The translations under genes and the position numbers were made by a program. The notes under the pieces are model-generated. The model saw nothing but the letters and a program-made list of their open reading frames with translations, did no database searches and had not been told where the DNA came from. Of a DNA stretch of 64,000 nucleotides, positions 24,578 to 37,182 are shown piece after piece; within the stretch, counting starts at the first letter, position 1, and each line of letters opens with the position of its first letter. The stretch comes from Poronia punctata (taxonomy: Eukaryota > Ascomycota > Sordariomycetes > Xylariales > Xylariaceae), in assembly GCA_022579005.1 (NCBI GenBank), contig MU401548.1, positions 62,001 to 126,000 of the forward strand, written 5' to 3'.

Positions 24578-27386
24578 ATGGCGCCCAATCAAACATCCGG
24601 CTCAGGTCGTCGAAAGCGAGCGCGGACCGAATCCGACATCGTTTCATCGCCTGCCGTTGCACCCTCCCCGACAAACAACATAGCTGCGAGCGCCAAGAGG
24701 CGGCGGCTTAACCGTGTCGCCGATTCCCCTAGCTCGACACCGAAGGGATTCTCTGCTATCACTTCGGCCATCGGGGGCGCACTTGGCCGGATTCGAGGCC
24801 GTACTGGGACAGAAAATGGGCCTTCCAAAGAACAGCGTGGTACAACGGCCGGTTCTGCCTACGATGTGCCCGATAGCGAAGGAGAAGAACAAGAAGAAAT
24901 ATTTCCGAGCAAACCCAAGAAACTCGATTTTGGGAAGGCTACAAAGGTGTCTAAAACTAAGAAGAACCCGTACGATATTCCGAACTCTGGCGACGAGCTC
25001 GATTCTGCGAAAGGGGCTACACAGCCGAAGGAGAACAAGCCCGGCACACCTTCGAAACGAAGCGCAGGCACTCCAAATGACAAGGGCGCTGATTCACGGC
25101 CGACACCCGCCCGAAGAGGCCGTCCGCCAAAGGCGATGCAGTTGTTACCTCAACCGGCAGTCAAGGCGCGCATATATGGACCGCCGCCACTTCTAAGGGG
25201 TGCATCTACGTCTAGTGCGACACCCAGCTCCCCAATAAAGGGGATTTTAACACCACAAAAGAGCAAAGCTGACAGGCCAGCGCTGAGAACTGTTAAGAGC
25301 GTTGCTTTTGATGATGATGAGTTAGGGTCGAATATATCAGGTGGGGACATAACACCACGGCCCAAATCGATGCCCCTGGAAAACAAGCCGCAAGAGCGAA
25401 GGGACGAGGGTGATACAAGGTCGAAGCCTTCCAAAGCGGTTGTGACATCGAGGCCTAAAGCGAATGGCACGAATAACAAGCCTCGGGGGCGCAAAAAGGA
25501 GGACGATAACGCATCTCCTGTCCTCGACATCGTGGGCGACGCGCGAGGAGCTGAGAAGGTAGCAAACGACAATGAGGAATTTGAAGATGAAGAGGAAGAG
25601 GAGGAAGACGACGAAGTGTGTGTTATCTGCTTGAAGCCCCATTCGGAGCCGCCAAACGAGATCGTTTTCTGCGAGGTCTGTGATAGGGGGTTCCATCAAG
25701 AATGCTACAATGTGCCGGTTATACCCGAGGGTGACTGGATCTGTCGGACTTGTTCACAAGAGGATATTCTTCAAGGTGCCGCACCATCCGCCAAAAAAGC
25801 TTTCGCTGCCGCAACAACTGGCGCGGTCCCCGATATTCTCAACTTTGAGCAACATTTACAAACGATGCGTCGGACGTTGCTAGATCGGTGCTCTGGAAAC
25901 CGGAGAATAAAGCTCCGCGGTCAAGATGAAGCGTACGAGAAAGCGTTCCAGCTTGTAGAGCAGACTGTACTGGCCGGGGAGGGAAACTCTATGATGGTTA
26001 TTGGTGGTCGTGGTTGTGGGAAAACGACGGTATGTTTTCTTGGCAGTCATTGATGGGCCATTGCCGATGCTGATATGCATGTTTAGATGGTCGAAGACAT
26101 CATTTCAGATCTCCGAAAGGAACATTTTGAGGATTTTCACGTTGTCCGCCTCAATGGGTTCATTCATACGGACGATAAGCTTGCACTCAAGGAAATTTGG
26201 CGACAGCTAGGCAAGGAGATGGAAATCGAGGATGACCTGGTCAACAAGGTATGATGATACGATGGAGATGACTTGTGTTATTCGTTCTGATGACTGCTGT
26301 TGCTGACACAAAATAGACCAACAATTACGCCGATACAATGGCCTCGCTCTTAGCTCTGCTATCCCATCCTACCGAGATTACCGAAGCTGATGAAGGTGTT
26401 ACTTCGAAATCGGTTGTATTCATTATCGACGAGTTCGAGCTATTTGCAACCCATGCTCGTCAGACATTACTGTATAACCTTTTCGATATTGCCCAAGCCC
26501 GGAAAGCCCCTATAGCCGTTCTCGGGCTGACGACCAGGATCGACGTTGTTGAGAGTTTGGAAAAACGGGTCAAGTCTCGCTTCAGTCATCGTTATGTTTA
26601 CCTGTCTCTGCCCAAATCCTTGCCAGCATTTTGGGACATCTGCCGACAGGGGTTGACGGTAGACCAATCCGATCTCGAGGCGGAGGGCTTCGATACCAAT
26701 CTCAAGGGACTCTCCGAGTTTCACAGCTACTGGAATAAAAAGATCGAAGTGAGCAACCACCGTCTTTCCCTATTGTCCCCTTTACGCTGACCATGTGTAC
26801 CTAGGCTTTCCGTCAGACACCCGCTTTCGAGAGCCATCTAGAATATCTCTACTACACAAATAAATCCGTCGCGGCTTTCCTAACGTCGTGCATCCTGCCC
26901 TTATCAGCGCTATCTTTATCGTCGCTCGACCTAGAAGTACCGTCGCACTCGGGCATGGGCATGGGCATGGGCATGGAACCGCAAGAGCCGAGATTACAAC
27001 TACTTGGCGCATTATCCGATCTAGAGCTGGCGCTGCTCATCTCGGCAGCCAGACTCGACATCGTGGCACACACGGACACGGTAAACTTCGCCATGGCGTA
27101 CGACGAATACAGCACTCAGATGGGCAGACAGCGCGTCCAGACAGCTAGTTCCGGCCTGTTGGCACTGGGGGCAGGGGCTAGGATATGGAGCCGCAGCGTG
27201 GCAGTGGTGGCGTGGGAACGCCTAGTATCGCTAGGCCTATTAATCCCGGCCGGCATTGGAGGCAGGTCGAACGCTGCGCACGGCGGTCTCGAGGCTAAGA
27301 TGTGGCGGATGGATGTCTCGCTGGAAGAGATTCCCTTGGCTGTTGAATTGCCGGGGTTCTTGGTTAAGTGGTGTACGCAGATATAA
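24578..27386 (+). CDS. orc4: Origin recognition complex subunit 4 with N-terminal PHD finger
   Basis: ORC4 is an AAA+ subunit of the complex that marks replication origins and loads the MCM helicase in the nucleus. Exons 24578-26029, 26087-26248, 26317-26748 and 26805-27386 give 2628 nt or 875 residues, much longer than the ~430-560 of yeast and animal ORC4. The extra length is an N-terminal ~345-residue basic, disordered region followed by an acidic run and a PHD finger (from C348: C-x2-C, ...FCEVCDRGFHQECYNVPVIPEGDWICRTC). Then comes the ORC4 AAA+ core: Walker A GGRGCGKTT (476-484), Walker B VVFIIDEFELF (D576/E577), LTTRIDVVESLEKRVKSRFSHR (sensor/arginine region), and the winged-helix end finishing [23 protein letters not shown] tract is encoded by an ATGGGC array near 26950. 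The histone-reader role of the PHD is inferred from the fold. Confidence 0.93.
26952..26978 (+). repeat. In-frame ATGGGC hexamer array in ORC4
   Basis: Four GGCATG units encode alternating Gly-Met in the ORC4 C-terminal half. The same hexamer is expanded in PPM1 (37153-37190). Confidence 0.85.
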
Positions 27387-28170
27387 CTGTGTTTGCTAGA
27401 CTATCGTAGTCATGCCTGGCGGAAGAAGTGTGACTGAGCATTGCACAAATACCCAACTGCTTTGCAAGCGTATATACATGTAGATTATCTAGAGACAAAA
27501 AATATATAAATGAATAATACTACCCTATTCTTCCAATGGCTGAAAATAAATACACTTTCTAGTTTTGTAATATGAAAAGGGTACTTTCATGTTTCCACAT
27601 GGCGCAGTCTGCCGTGGGGTCGTTTACTCAAAACAGTAATAACGATCGGGGATGTATGTGTATTTTATCTATCTACTACCACAATTTGCTGATGGCCAAC
27701 ACTAGACTACGATAGTACGAGCACTACTTGTACCTCCTTCGCCTATTTCTTTCCTTGCTAGGATGAGGAGAGAAGAGCAGAGGTAAGTAAGGTAATGTGG
27801 AGTGTAGACCAAGCTGCGTTTATGTAGGTATACCTACTTGTAGGTTAGGTGAATTTCAAGTGTTTTGGTATGTATCTGTAGGAGAGTTGAGAATATATAC
27901 GCGTATGAGGGGTGAAAGGGAATAGAGCAAAATTCTAGTATAAACAGGTCTTTACTTGTTTTTTCTTCAATATGCACTCAGGTAGAAGATGACTTTGGAA
28001 CCAAAGGTTCCATCCATTGTGACCGAAGTAGGATGTTTCATTGTTTGTAATAGGTAATTACCCCATGCCATGCCGGGATTGATGCTATTAATAGCACCTA
28101 TAAGATTCTACTTGTAACACCTCACCTGGGTCAACCGCAGTCTACCTTTTAGGCGGTACAAATATATAGA

Positions 28171-28183
28171 GGGGGGGGGGGGG
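28171..28183. repeat. G homopolymer, 13 nt
   Basis: This is a short mononucleotide run in the intergenic region, one of three G/C homopolymers in this window. Confidence 0.9.
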
Positions 28184-28831
28184 AGTAGGTACTATTTGCT
28201 TGCAGCGGTCATCTAAACTCTATCATTTTCAATGTTGAGCTTCACATGCATATCATACCTAACCTAGGCTACACCTTTGCGCGCCTACGCAACTACCTAT
28301 TGTAAAATCCATGTCCTTGGGCGGTTAATATTTACTTGCTTTTACCGCTTGTCGGCCTGTCAAGAAGCTACCTATCTAACCTGTCAGTCCGAACCGTGAG
28401 CCAGGGAGGCGGGACCTGCGTTACCTCACTCGACATTTCCATCACCACTCCTTGGCATTGGCACTAGAAGAGTCGGGCAGCGTGATTGCTGACGCCTAGA
28501 GCTCACGGCGTATTGATATCAAGAGATCGCACTAAAATCCTATTTTGGTCACTCTCCAATTGAATTTTATACATGGGAACTATCGGTGCCGAAGCAAAAG
28601 ACAGCTGCCTGAACGCCCTTGTTTTTAGCAATATTGAAGTGGCGTATAAGATAAGGTACCCCGCTAGGTTACATGTAGTCAATACCTACTCGTACCTCTA
28701 CGGATTTTGCTGTCTCTTTTTGTATCTCATATATGACTTATCATCCGCGGCTTACTTTCTTTCGAAACCCCGAAGAGACAGATAGTAATAGTTGACTACC
28801 TACTCGGCCCAAAACACAATAAACGCCGAGA

Positions 28832-28846
28832 CTATATATATATAAT
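28832..28846 (+). promoter_or_regulatory. Probable TATA box of the DUF7053 gene
   Basis: A TATATATATATA stretch ends about 50 bp before the ATG at 28896, a reasonable TATA position for a gene with a short leader. Confidence 0.45.
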
Positions 28847-28895
28847 TCCGAGGCAACATCAAGTTTTGGCCCAAATATAACATACCTACCTCACA

Positions 28896-29406
28896 ATGTC
28901 AAAACGGACAACATTCACAACCATCTCCCCTCTACCAGAGGGAATCCCCCGCGAGGCAGTCATCGACTTCTTGCACAATCACCGAGAGATGATCGACCTA
29001 AACCCCCTCATCATCGAGCGCCACCCGATCCCTCCCCCCGCCCACGCGGCCGAGGACGAGCGATCGCTCATCTGGTGGAGCATGACGGACAAGATCTCGT
29101 ACCTGCCCGGCGGCCTCGTGACGGGCCAGATCGAGTACACGGCCGCGTTCCGCAACCTGCCCGACGGCGTGCAGACGCACTGCTACGCGCCCATGGGCAC
29201 CGACATCCGCGAGCGCTGGAGCCTAGCCGGTACCTTACCCGGGGAACCGCGCCAACCTGTGGAGTTGGGGCTGGGCGCCCCGCTGGAGGGATTGTATCTC
29301 CGCGAAGATGTCGAGCTGAGATGTAATTTTGTCATGTCGGGTTTCGTGAAGAAGACGTTGAAGAAGGCGCATGGGGATCTTGTTGAGAGGCTTTGTCGGA
29401 AGGCCA

Positions 29407-29441
<35 letters not shown>

Positions 29442-29612
29442 ACCGCGAACAAGACGGGAAATGTATATAATTTGGATGAGAATGAGAAAGGAGGGGATGA
29501 TGATGGTAATAGTATACAGTTATCGGGCAAGCCCGGTCGGCCGGATTCGAGAAATGGCAATGGCAATAGTAATGGATATAGGCACCAGCAAGCTCCGGTG
29601 GAGCTTGAATAG
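28896..29612 (+). CDS. DUF7053-like conserved fungal protein
   Basis: A single-exon gene of 238 residues. The N-terminal ~160 residues (MSKRTTFTTISPLPEGIPREAVIDFLHNHREMIDLNP..., ...WWSMTDKISYLPGGLVTGQIEYTAAFRNLPDGVQTHCYAP..., ...LYLREDVELRCNFVMSGFVKKTLKKAHGDLVERLCRKA) fit the fungal DUF7053 family, whose fold resembles lipid-binding SRPBCC/START-type domains; no activity is known to me. After residue about 168 the sequence becomes low-complexity: a poly-alanine run from GCT repeats, then Asn/Gly/Asp-rich sequence. There is no signal peptide or TM helix. A lipid or small-molecule carrier role would be a guess from fold alone. Confidence 0.8.
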
Positions 29613-30157
29613 TAGCTTGGTTTTGTTTTTCCAGTCTCTCTCGTGAGTCGTGACAAACATGGGCTTGAGAAGAGGGATGTCATTGAAATTTTGAGATCAG
29701 AAAGTCAAAGCGTGGCGTACGTACATTGTCTGTCTGCATTTTTCTTAGGTAGCCGGCATTTGTTATTATAATTTAAATTTAGTTTGTTATTATCACAGTA
29801 TAATAGATTAAGAGACGATCTTGGAGGTTTGTATGGACGACGAGAGCCATCCATCCATCCATCCTATCCTGTTGGTATACAAGTACCATTCTGCTTGATG
29901 CTTGAGATAGCAGGGTATAGTACGTTTTTGCACACTCCGTAGGAATATATGCACGTGCAGCTATAGGCATGAGAGCCTCTATATGTCATGATAACCATCT
30001 AGTTCAGTTAATCAAATCAATAAACAAGATGTCAGGAAATGTCACGGACATATGAGTACGAGTAATATGATGATAAATGCAGTAGAGTTTCTAATAGCGT
30101 CGCTCGGAACCAATCTTGTTATACGTTCAAGAATCCCTGTATTAGCAACCATGAGTG
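29613..30157. other. Intergenic: DUF7053 3' region to tRNA-Ile
   Basis: These 545 AT-rich bases include a (CCAT)4 tract at 29848-29864 and a TACGAGTA word at 30057. No gene is supported. Confidence 0.55.
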
Positions 30158-30264
30158 GTCCCGTTGACGCAGTGGTTTAGCGTGCCGTTCTTATATCTCC
30201 TTGGGAATACCGAGGAAATCATACTGAAATGCGGAAGTCGTGAGTTCGATCCTCACACGGGACA
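30158..30264 (+). tRNA. tRNA-Ile(UAU) with a 33-nt intron
   Basis: The acceptor stem GTCCCGT pairs perfectly with ACGGGAC (7 bp), with discriminator A at 30264. The D stem is ACGC/GCGT. The anticodon loop reads C-U-UAU-A, giving isoleucine (AUA codon). The T arm is GTGAG-TTCGATC-CTCAC. A 33-nt intron (30196-30228) sits directly after position 37, the standard nuclear tRNA intron site; tRNA-Ile(UAU) commonly has introns in eukaryotes. Anticodon stem CCGTT/TGCGG has one U:U mismatch (31:39) and one G:U pair. A T-rich tract beginning at about 30271 and containing TTTTTTTTTT at 30281 could end RNA polymerase III transcription. Confidence 0.85.
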
Positions 30265-33200
30265 CCAACTTTTTGGGTTTTTTTTTTTTAGTTTTTCCTT
30301 TTCCTTTCTCTCTTTTCAACATTTTTATCAAATCCCTAGGAAGAGAGGTAAATAAGAAGACTCTTCTTCTTGTTTACTTGTTTACTTTTGGTTTGTCTGG
30401 TTGTTAAATGCGTCCTCACTGTGTATCGTATAGGGGAATTATTTTGATGACCTCATTAGACTCCTCAGTGCTATCTATACCTGACCCCAGTTTTATTACG
30501 GCTTTTCCAACCAAGCCTGCGGTGAAACAGGAACACAACAGGAGCTTAGAAAACCAAACTGTCCGGACGGCGACCAAACCCTCAAGGGGCACTATTGCCG
30601 GCATCCATCCGGGAAATAGCCTTTTTTTCTCTTCACTGTGCATACCGTTTGTTCCTATTTGATTATCTGTTCGGCCCCTGGTGGAGCTGAATTAGGTAGT
30701 CAATCTGGTCTTAGCCAGTTGTAGGAAACCTACAATACGCACGTAGTTTGCATACGGTATAAAAGACATTTGATAGTTGGGACTTGGTAGGCTTCGTAGA
30801 AATGGTTGAAATATTCTCTACGTGTACAATGCAAGTCTACATTAGTAAAATATGCATTCTCATGTCACCGCCACAACGATTTCCTACGAGATGTCATATG
30901 TATTGCAGTGCTACTTTTTCTTTTTGTGACAGGGCATGAAACCCTCCTCCGGCCTGCGTGTGTGTGCACATGAGATTAAATGTTCATAATGGGTAATCTT
31001 ATGCCTTCCTGGTTGTTACTAATGTGCTTAATTCCTGATTATTTTATATTAAGATACTGGTGTACATATATCTTGTCATTAATTATTGCCTATACCTGAC
31101 AAGATATAATAACAAAGTTGATAGGTACTTGCGTATATCCAACTCTGTCAGTCTAGAGAGTCTGTCAAAATGTTAGGTATATAAGATAGGTCTGTAGTAC
31201 ATATTCTTCCCCGGATTCTTTGTTCAAGGTCATCATACATACCTACCTATAATTTTATCCTGAGAACGGCGATTTATATATATTGTCATACATATTGGCG
31301 TTTTATACACCTTGTGGCTGGCATGAAAGTTGAGTCCCGAGGTTGTGCTCATGCCGGGATGTGCAGGGTAGGTGGCTACTTTTACTTTAGGTAACGTGCG
31401 TGGGGTGAGCAAGGGCGTGTCGCAGTCTGATTAGCTGATACAGCCGCTGATCGGTTTGGTCATTAGGAGAGGCCGGCAATTTGACCTGATCACAGTGGCT
31501 GGGACGTTCCCTACAGCGCACTCCTACGGCTCCCCCTCAACAGCCCTGCCCGCTGTGTGATAGGGTAGAGCAGCGACCCCATATAAGGTGTGTGTGCTGT
31601 AACCAACCCGATCCGGTGACCGCCTGGGATGCTCGAGCCGCAAGCTCAGATCAGGCAGCCAGTCAGTCACCAGATCCGGGTTTGCACAATAAAACATCTG
31701 CATAGTGTTGCATCCATTTTGAGTTCGTCTTCTTATGCTACGTTGTGTCACTTTATTGAAATTCCCTTCACCTATCTATCTATCGTAACCTAGGTTATCT
31801 ATCCAGCTACCAGGCAAAATGTGGCGCGGCCAACCTACGATAGATAGAAAAAAGTCTATCTCTGTAGTCTAATAGCTGACCTGTATCCTATGCCTTGGAC
31901 CCTACATGTTACCTAAGGTCATGTAACCCGATCTTGGGGACCAACAGAGGTTGGTACCCTGACTACTGACCGTGCCAGTAGGTGTCTAGACTAGTCTAGG
32001 AGGTAAGAGCTGCATAGCGTAGGGTGCACACACAGTTCGAGTTTCAAATTTTATCTGGTCCATGCAACTTTGCCTACGAGTACAACCCTAACCTAGACCA
32101 CCCCATATACGAGTACTGACTGGGAATTCTGGGCCGTCCTCATTGCTTGTTCACCGCCAGAGAGAGCCAGGAGACAAAACCAACACCAGGACTATGCGCG
32201 TGGAAACTGCGTACCGGCTGGGCCCCGGTTGATGAACAGGGCGCGTGTTGGTTCTTACTGATGTGGCCATAGGGGACCTTTTCTCTCATGTCTGTACTGT
32301 CTGCTAGTGTTTATTTAGTAGGTATGTTTTGAATGGGTTGATGGCTTAGGCGTTGCACCACTCTGAGAACATCGGTGCCTTGCCTTCCTAGGATTTTAGT
32401 TTTTGACTTTTTTTTGTTTTGTTTCTCACATTGTCTTTTTGTTTGGTATCATACCTGCCTACCTAATACCTATTATATCATTTATCCCCTAACTCCTAAT
32501 TTTGCTCCTCTTGGCCCTACATCAAGAACCTGTCTTTTTTTGCCTGGGAATTTCTGGTGTTGCGAGTTGGTATTTGATTTGCACAGGGTGCTCGCTTGTG
32601 TTGTGTGTGTTTTCTCTCTTGGCAGGATATCCATACCTTCGACTGTCCCGACAAACGTCACCGGTCCAAGAGAATTCCAACGGCTATTACGTGCCCTCTG
32701 ACATCCTCCAGACCGGATTAGAGGCCGTCGATTCCCCGCGTTAGATAAGGCGGATTACAGCATCGAAGGAAAAAGACACAGAATTCCCACGTCTCAGACT
32801 TACACATCAAGTCCCGGCGCCCGGTCTAGTCCCAGCCCTCCGCCTCGGCCTACAGACGTCTGCTGAACATCGTTGCCCAAGAAATTCCTTTGTTTGCGAA
32901 GGAAATTCTTAAGATATTGCCGGCATTCTTTCCTTCACTAATCTCGGGCTGGTGAACCGACTGGAGGTCATCTATCCCTAATTTTCCATCTTCTTTGGAC
33001 CAAGGTTGGGGACTTCTTGATACCTATCATCAGTTATACCTACCGCTGCCGTCCGCAACATCTACTTTCCTACCTCGTATTACGCAGCAGCCATGGGATC
33101 TTCTGGGTAAGTGGGATCAACGATATATAATAAGAGTTGGAAGTGGCGGCCCACATTCTCGGAAGCGAAGACGCACCTTCTAGTCGAGCAGCCAAGCGAG

Positions 33201-33371
33201 AGTGCGAATACCTCATGAAGACATAGTCGACCGCAACTCGAGTTTAGCTTTGCCCGACTACAAACTAGGGGAGGAAAGCGATGTTTAGGACCTGGACTCT
33301 AGAATCTGGATATCTAGGTAGTCACTGCGACTTGTTCTCCTAGCTTCTGGCTCTCGGGGGCATAACTCGCG
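30265..33371. other. Long gene-free region upstream of the GPCR
   Basis: In these 3.1 kb, TACGAGTA words are at 32075 and 32108. Sequence from about 32380 to 33370 is T/C-rich and may be the long leader and promoter of the receptor gene; short ORFs there (e.g. 32502-32744) could be upstream ORFs but have no recognisable product. No other tRNA or 5S rRNA was found by eye. Confidence 0.55.
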
Positions 33372-35593
33372 ATGGCTCCGCTCCAGGATCCTATTCAGAG
33401 CCTGCTGGCTGCCGCTGAAGCCACTAGCTTTACGTCCTCTGCCCACGATGCCTTTATTATGAAACGATCTTCTCCGGAAGTCTTTGATTTCCGGGACTCA
33501 CAGATGCTGGCCGTCATGTGCGTCTCGCTCTCCTTTGCCGCCGTCAGTGTCATCGCTGCTCTATTTGCCTTCTACTGGTTCATCCGGATGAGAAGAGGCT
33601 TCCGTCAAGAGTAAGTAAAGCAACTAAACATGGAGAGAGATGGAAGTTTCGTCGCCTACATTTTCGTCATCATGCCCCTAAATCGGATATTCAGCGATTG
33701 ACCGTGTTTAGCATGATCATGCTTTTGATACAGAGCGACATGGCAAAGGCTTTGTGGCTTATCATCAGCCCACTGTTCTACTTCTTTAACAAAAAGCAAA
33801 CATTTGGGTCGGATTACGTCTTCTGCCAGGTCTCGGGCTTCTTTCTTACGGCCACTATCGAAGCATCCGACCTCGCCGTCCTCTTGATCGCCATCCACAC
33901 GGCCTTGTTCATCGTCAAGCGGCAACATCCGGGCGCACCTGTTGGCCTACAACCTTACCGCCGCGCCGCATATTGCATATGGGCTATATTACCCCTTATT
34001 ATGGCATCCCTCGTTCCCCTGACAGGGGGTAACTATGTCGACAACGGTCCTCATTGTTATCTCCCCACGCACCCAGGTTGGTATCGTAGCGGACTAAGTT
34101 GGCTCCCCCGATATGCCATATTCGGCTTCATTCTTGTCACATACACATGGCTATATTTGTACGTTTATTTTCGCTTCCGAAAATTCGGTGAAACTCAACG
34201 AACAGCCACGACTACCACCTCCGACACATCCTCCCGACGCTCGCGACGTTCGGGGCGCATGTCCCGTATTTTAAACCGCAGCGTCCCCCCGACGCCTCCC
34301 ATAGCGACCCACGGTCTTCTCGATTCTGCGCCGGGCATCTCGTCTCGATATGGGGCGTCCAAATACCGTCGACATTCGGGCACCTCAACGGTGAGCACAT
34401 GGGGACTCGCCGAGCCCGATCGCACTCCATTTGCGGCCGAACGGGCTGTGCGCAAAAGCTCGATTTCGTGGAATCTGGTTGACTACTCGCGAGACGGCTC
34501 AATATCCCCCAGAGCCGCCACTCCAGCGCCCGATGCCGCCCCGCTTAGCCCAGCAACGCAATATTTTACCTCGGCCCGCGACAGCACAGACGATATCGCT
34601 GCCCCAGCTACCGTGACTGCTCCTGAACCGGTTTATCACCGTCCTACAATACATAATTCTGTCGCAGGTGAGAGCAACACATCTCGGCTTGGCAGCCTAC
34701 GCGAAGTACGTTATGGGAGATGGAGGCGTCGTCCGAATTCACAAGAGACAAGTTTGGGGTCACGGAGGAACTCGCTCTCCGTTCCTCTTGGGGCACGACA
34801 GCAAGGCACGACGGCAACACAAGGCCCCGATGACACGAGTGGGAGAGACGAAGTCGACAGCTCTCACTCATCCTTGCGCCTCGCGACTGAAGTATCGGGC
34901 GAGGTGATGCAGCGTTCCCGCGAGAGGATGCAACGACAGATGCGTTTGCTGTTTGTGTATCCGGCCATATACGTGCTCACTTGGGTAGCACCATTCATCC
35001 AGCATGTGTACGGCTACGACGCTGTGTATCCCGGATCTGATCAGGTTCAGAACGCGACGAGCTTCTACAATTTACACACCTCTTATGATATCGTCAATGA
35101 TGCCCACCGTGCTGCCACTTTGCCGCCTGAAAGGGCGTCAGAGTCGCTGGCCCTGCGGCTCGTAAGCATGGCGAGCCTCTGCATTGGCGCCGCCGTTGAC
35201 TGCGGCTTTTTCACGGCATGGGAGAAGCCGTGGAAGCACCTGCGAAGCGGCTTCTGGGAGGGACTAGCGGTGAGGCTGCGCCTTCATCGGATCTGTGGGC
35301 TCGCACGAGACGACATGAACTATCCAGGCCGGGACCGGGATGAACAGATTGCGGAAGAGAGGGTGGCGCGGAGGCGCAGGGAGCGAGAAATAGAGACGGA
35401 TCTGAGGGGGAGATCCCAGATGGGCTCTATAAATTTTGGACCACAGAGTATGGGAGGGCTCAGCAGGGCGAGTGACCGCTCGAGAAGGGAGTGGTGGGAC
35501 GTATTAGATGATGATGAAGAGTACGAAAATTACGAATATGACGATGACAACGGAGACGAAGACGACGATTATGACGACGACCCGCATCGATGA
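33372..35593 (+). CDS. G-protein-coupled receptor, GPR1/Git3 type
   Basis: Git3/GPR1 receptors sit in the plasma membrane and signal through a G-alpha to adenylate cyclase in response to carbon sources or related nutrients. Exons 33372-33610 and 33712-35593 give 2121 nt or 706 residues. The acceptor at 33711 was chosen because it joins WFIRMRRGFRQ/DMIMLLIQSDMAKALWLIISPLFYFF, the conserved TM1-TM2 join of the family; other AGs in the intron give stops or extra residues. TM1 is about 45-72; TM2-TM5 follow in exon 2 (FCQVSGFFLTATIEASDLAVLLIAIHTALFI; AAYCIWAILPLIMASLVPL; YAIFGFILVTYTWLYLYVYFRFRKF). A very long Ser/Arg-rich third cytoplasmic loop (~260 residues) precedes TM6 (LLFVYPAIYVLTWVAPFIQHVYGY) and TM7 (SMASLCIGAAVDCGFFTAWE). 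The tail ends in a highly acidic run. Confidence 0.92.
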
Positions 35594-36233
35594 TGGAATA
35601 ACTGGATGCTTCCCGCAAGAACTCATACCGTTCACCTGGGATATCACCAAGGCTTTCCTATATTGTAATTGATGCACCGGAACCTAGTCAGCCCCTCTGT
35701 TTTCTACCTTTTCCTTTTCCTTTCCTGGTCCCTTTGTTTATTTCTTTGGTTTTCCCCTCGATTTTCGACATGGCATAGCATGGCGCCGCCGGACAAGCCA
35801 AGGGCTGGGTATGGGATGGTCATCGGTGCATTAGGATCCAGGGGGTCATACGACATGTAATCATGACTTTTTGCATTGGACTTGCGGGACGAGGGCATGG
35901 TGTTTTTCTCATTCGGGGCTTTCATCGTTTTCATGGCAAGGGAGGGTTTAAGGATATCGGATTGCAAAAACAGTTACTGGTGTATGAAGCCATGATATAT
36001 GATAATGATAATGTTCACCTTCAGTCGTGCTGACTGGTCATTTTAATAAATATATTTACATATCTTGAGTTGCAAGAGCTGTCAAGGTTCGAACTTGGGA
36101 GAGTGTTCTGGTTTAACCGCTTCTTATCAGTATGGCAAACAGTGTCTTACTCCTGATGCGAAGCTCTAGCTTACGCACGTGAGAACAAGCAGCTTCTTAC
36201 CCTTCACCACCATCAAACATGCACAGGCTCATT
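35594..36233. other. Convergent intergenic region
   Basis: These 640 bases lie between the stop codons of the GPCR (plus) and PPM1 (minus). They hold 3' regions only, with no gene. A GGTTCGAAC word near 36087 has no tRNA structure around it. Confidence 0.6.
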
Positions 36234-37151
36234 TCAGGTAGGGCCACCGCCCCAGCCCTCCAGGCTTGAGCCTCTCCAACCCCAAGAAACGCAGTAGTGG
36301 CTCGCTAGGAGATTCCATTCCTCGACCTCGTCAAGGCCTTCTAACCCGTCCACCCTTTCCTTTTCCTGCGTGGGGACCCAATTCTCCCATATCGCTTCTA
36401 TCGTCAAGCTATTCGCCGCGCTGAAGCCGGCTTCTCGCAACCTACTCTTCTGTCGGCTTGTGTCGGTGTACACCTCTAATGTCGGCATACGTATCCGTCT
36501 CGCGGCAAGGTTGGATACCATCTGTTTCCCGAACGGGTCGTCGGGATGAATAGGCTCGTACAGGACGACGGCTAGGTCTGGAATCCGCTCTGTAAAGTAT
36601 CCTATAACTTTGGATGCCTCGGCCGCCTCGAGATAGCAGAGACAGCACTCTGAAAGAAGCAAAGTGGGCAAATCTGTCCGAAGTCCCGTCAAGTCTGATT
36701 TAGACAGGTCTCGAAGATCCAGTCCGTGACACCAGTATCGATTTTCTTGGCCGAGTAGTTCCTCGCCACGCCACGTCTCTGTCTCGGCCACATATTCAAG
36801 CTTGGGAATGACTGCTCGTAGAGCGGGCGTGGTTTTGATGAGGCGAGACTTTTTATTAGACATGATGGGGAAATCTATCTCGTGATAGATGATTGATTTC
36901 TGGCCGCCTTCGTTGAATAGTCGGAAAACCCTTGTATCGGTCCCCGCACCCAGCGAGATGATCTGTCGCTCCTGGCCACGGGTGACGGATAAGAAATTCC
37001 CGATTAAGCTGTCGATGGCAGCAGTCCGGGTGTATGTTCCTGTACTCTATGGCTCAGCGACTTACTTTTCTGTAGTCACTTTTTTTTTCTTTTTCTTTCT
37101 CCCGCTGTTCTCACCTCGGTTGATGATGGGTAGTCTCCTGACGGGGTCGTC

Positions 37152-37182
<31 letters not shown>

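Larger units (their letters stand above)
27387..28895. other. Intergenic upstream of the DUF7053 gene
   Basis: This 1.5 kb is AT-rich with no supportable gene. It contains a 13-G run at 28171-28183, a TACTCGTA word at 28687 and several TACCTA words. Confidence 0.6.

Noticed and set aside
28573..28785. 70-codon ORF upstream of the DUF7053 gene
   Set aside because: No domain, contains a TACTCGTA word typical of intergenic DNA, and lies in AT-rich spacer.
36085..36105. GGTTCGAAC resembling a tRNA T arm
   Set aside because: No acceptor, D or anticodon stems can be drawn around it on either strand.
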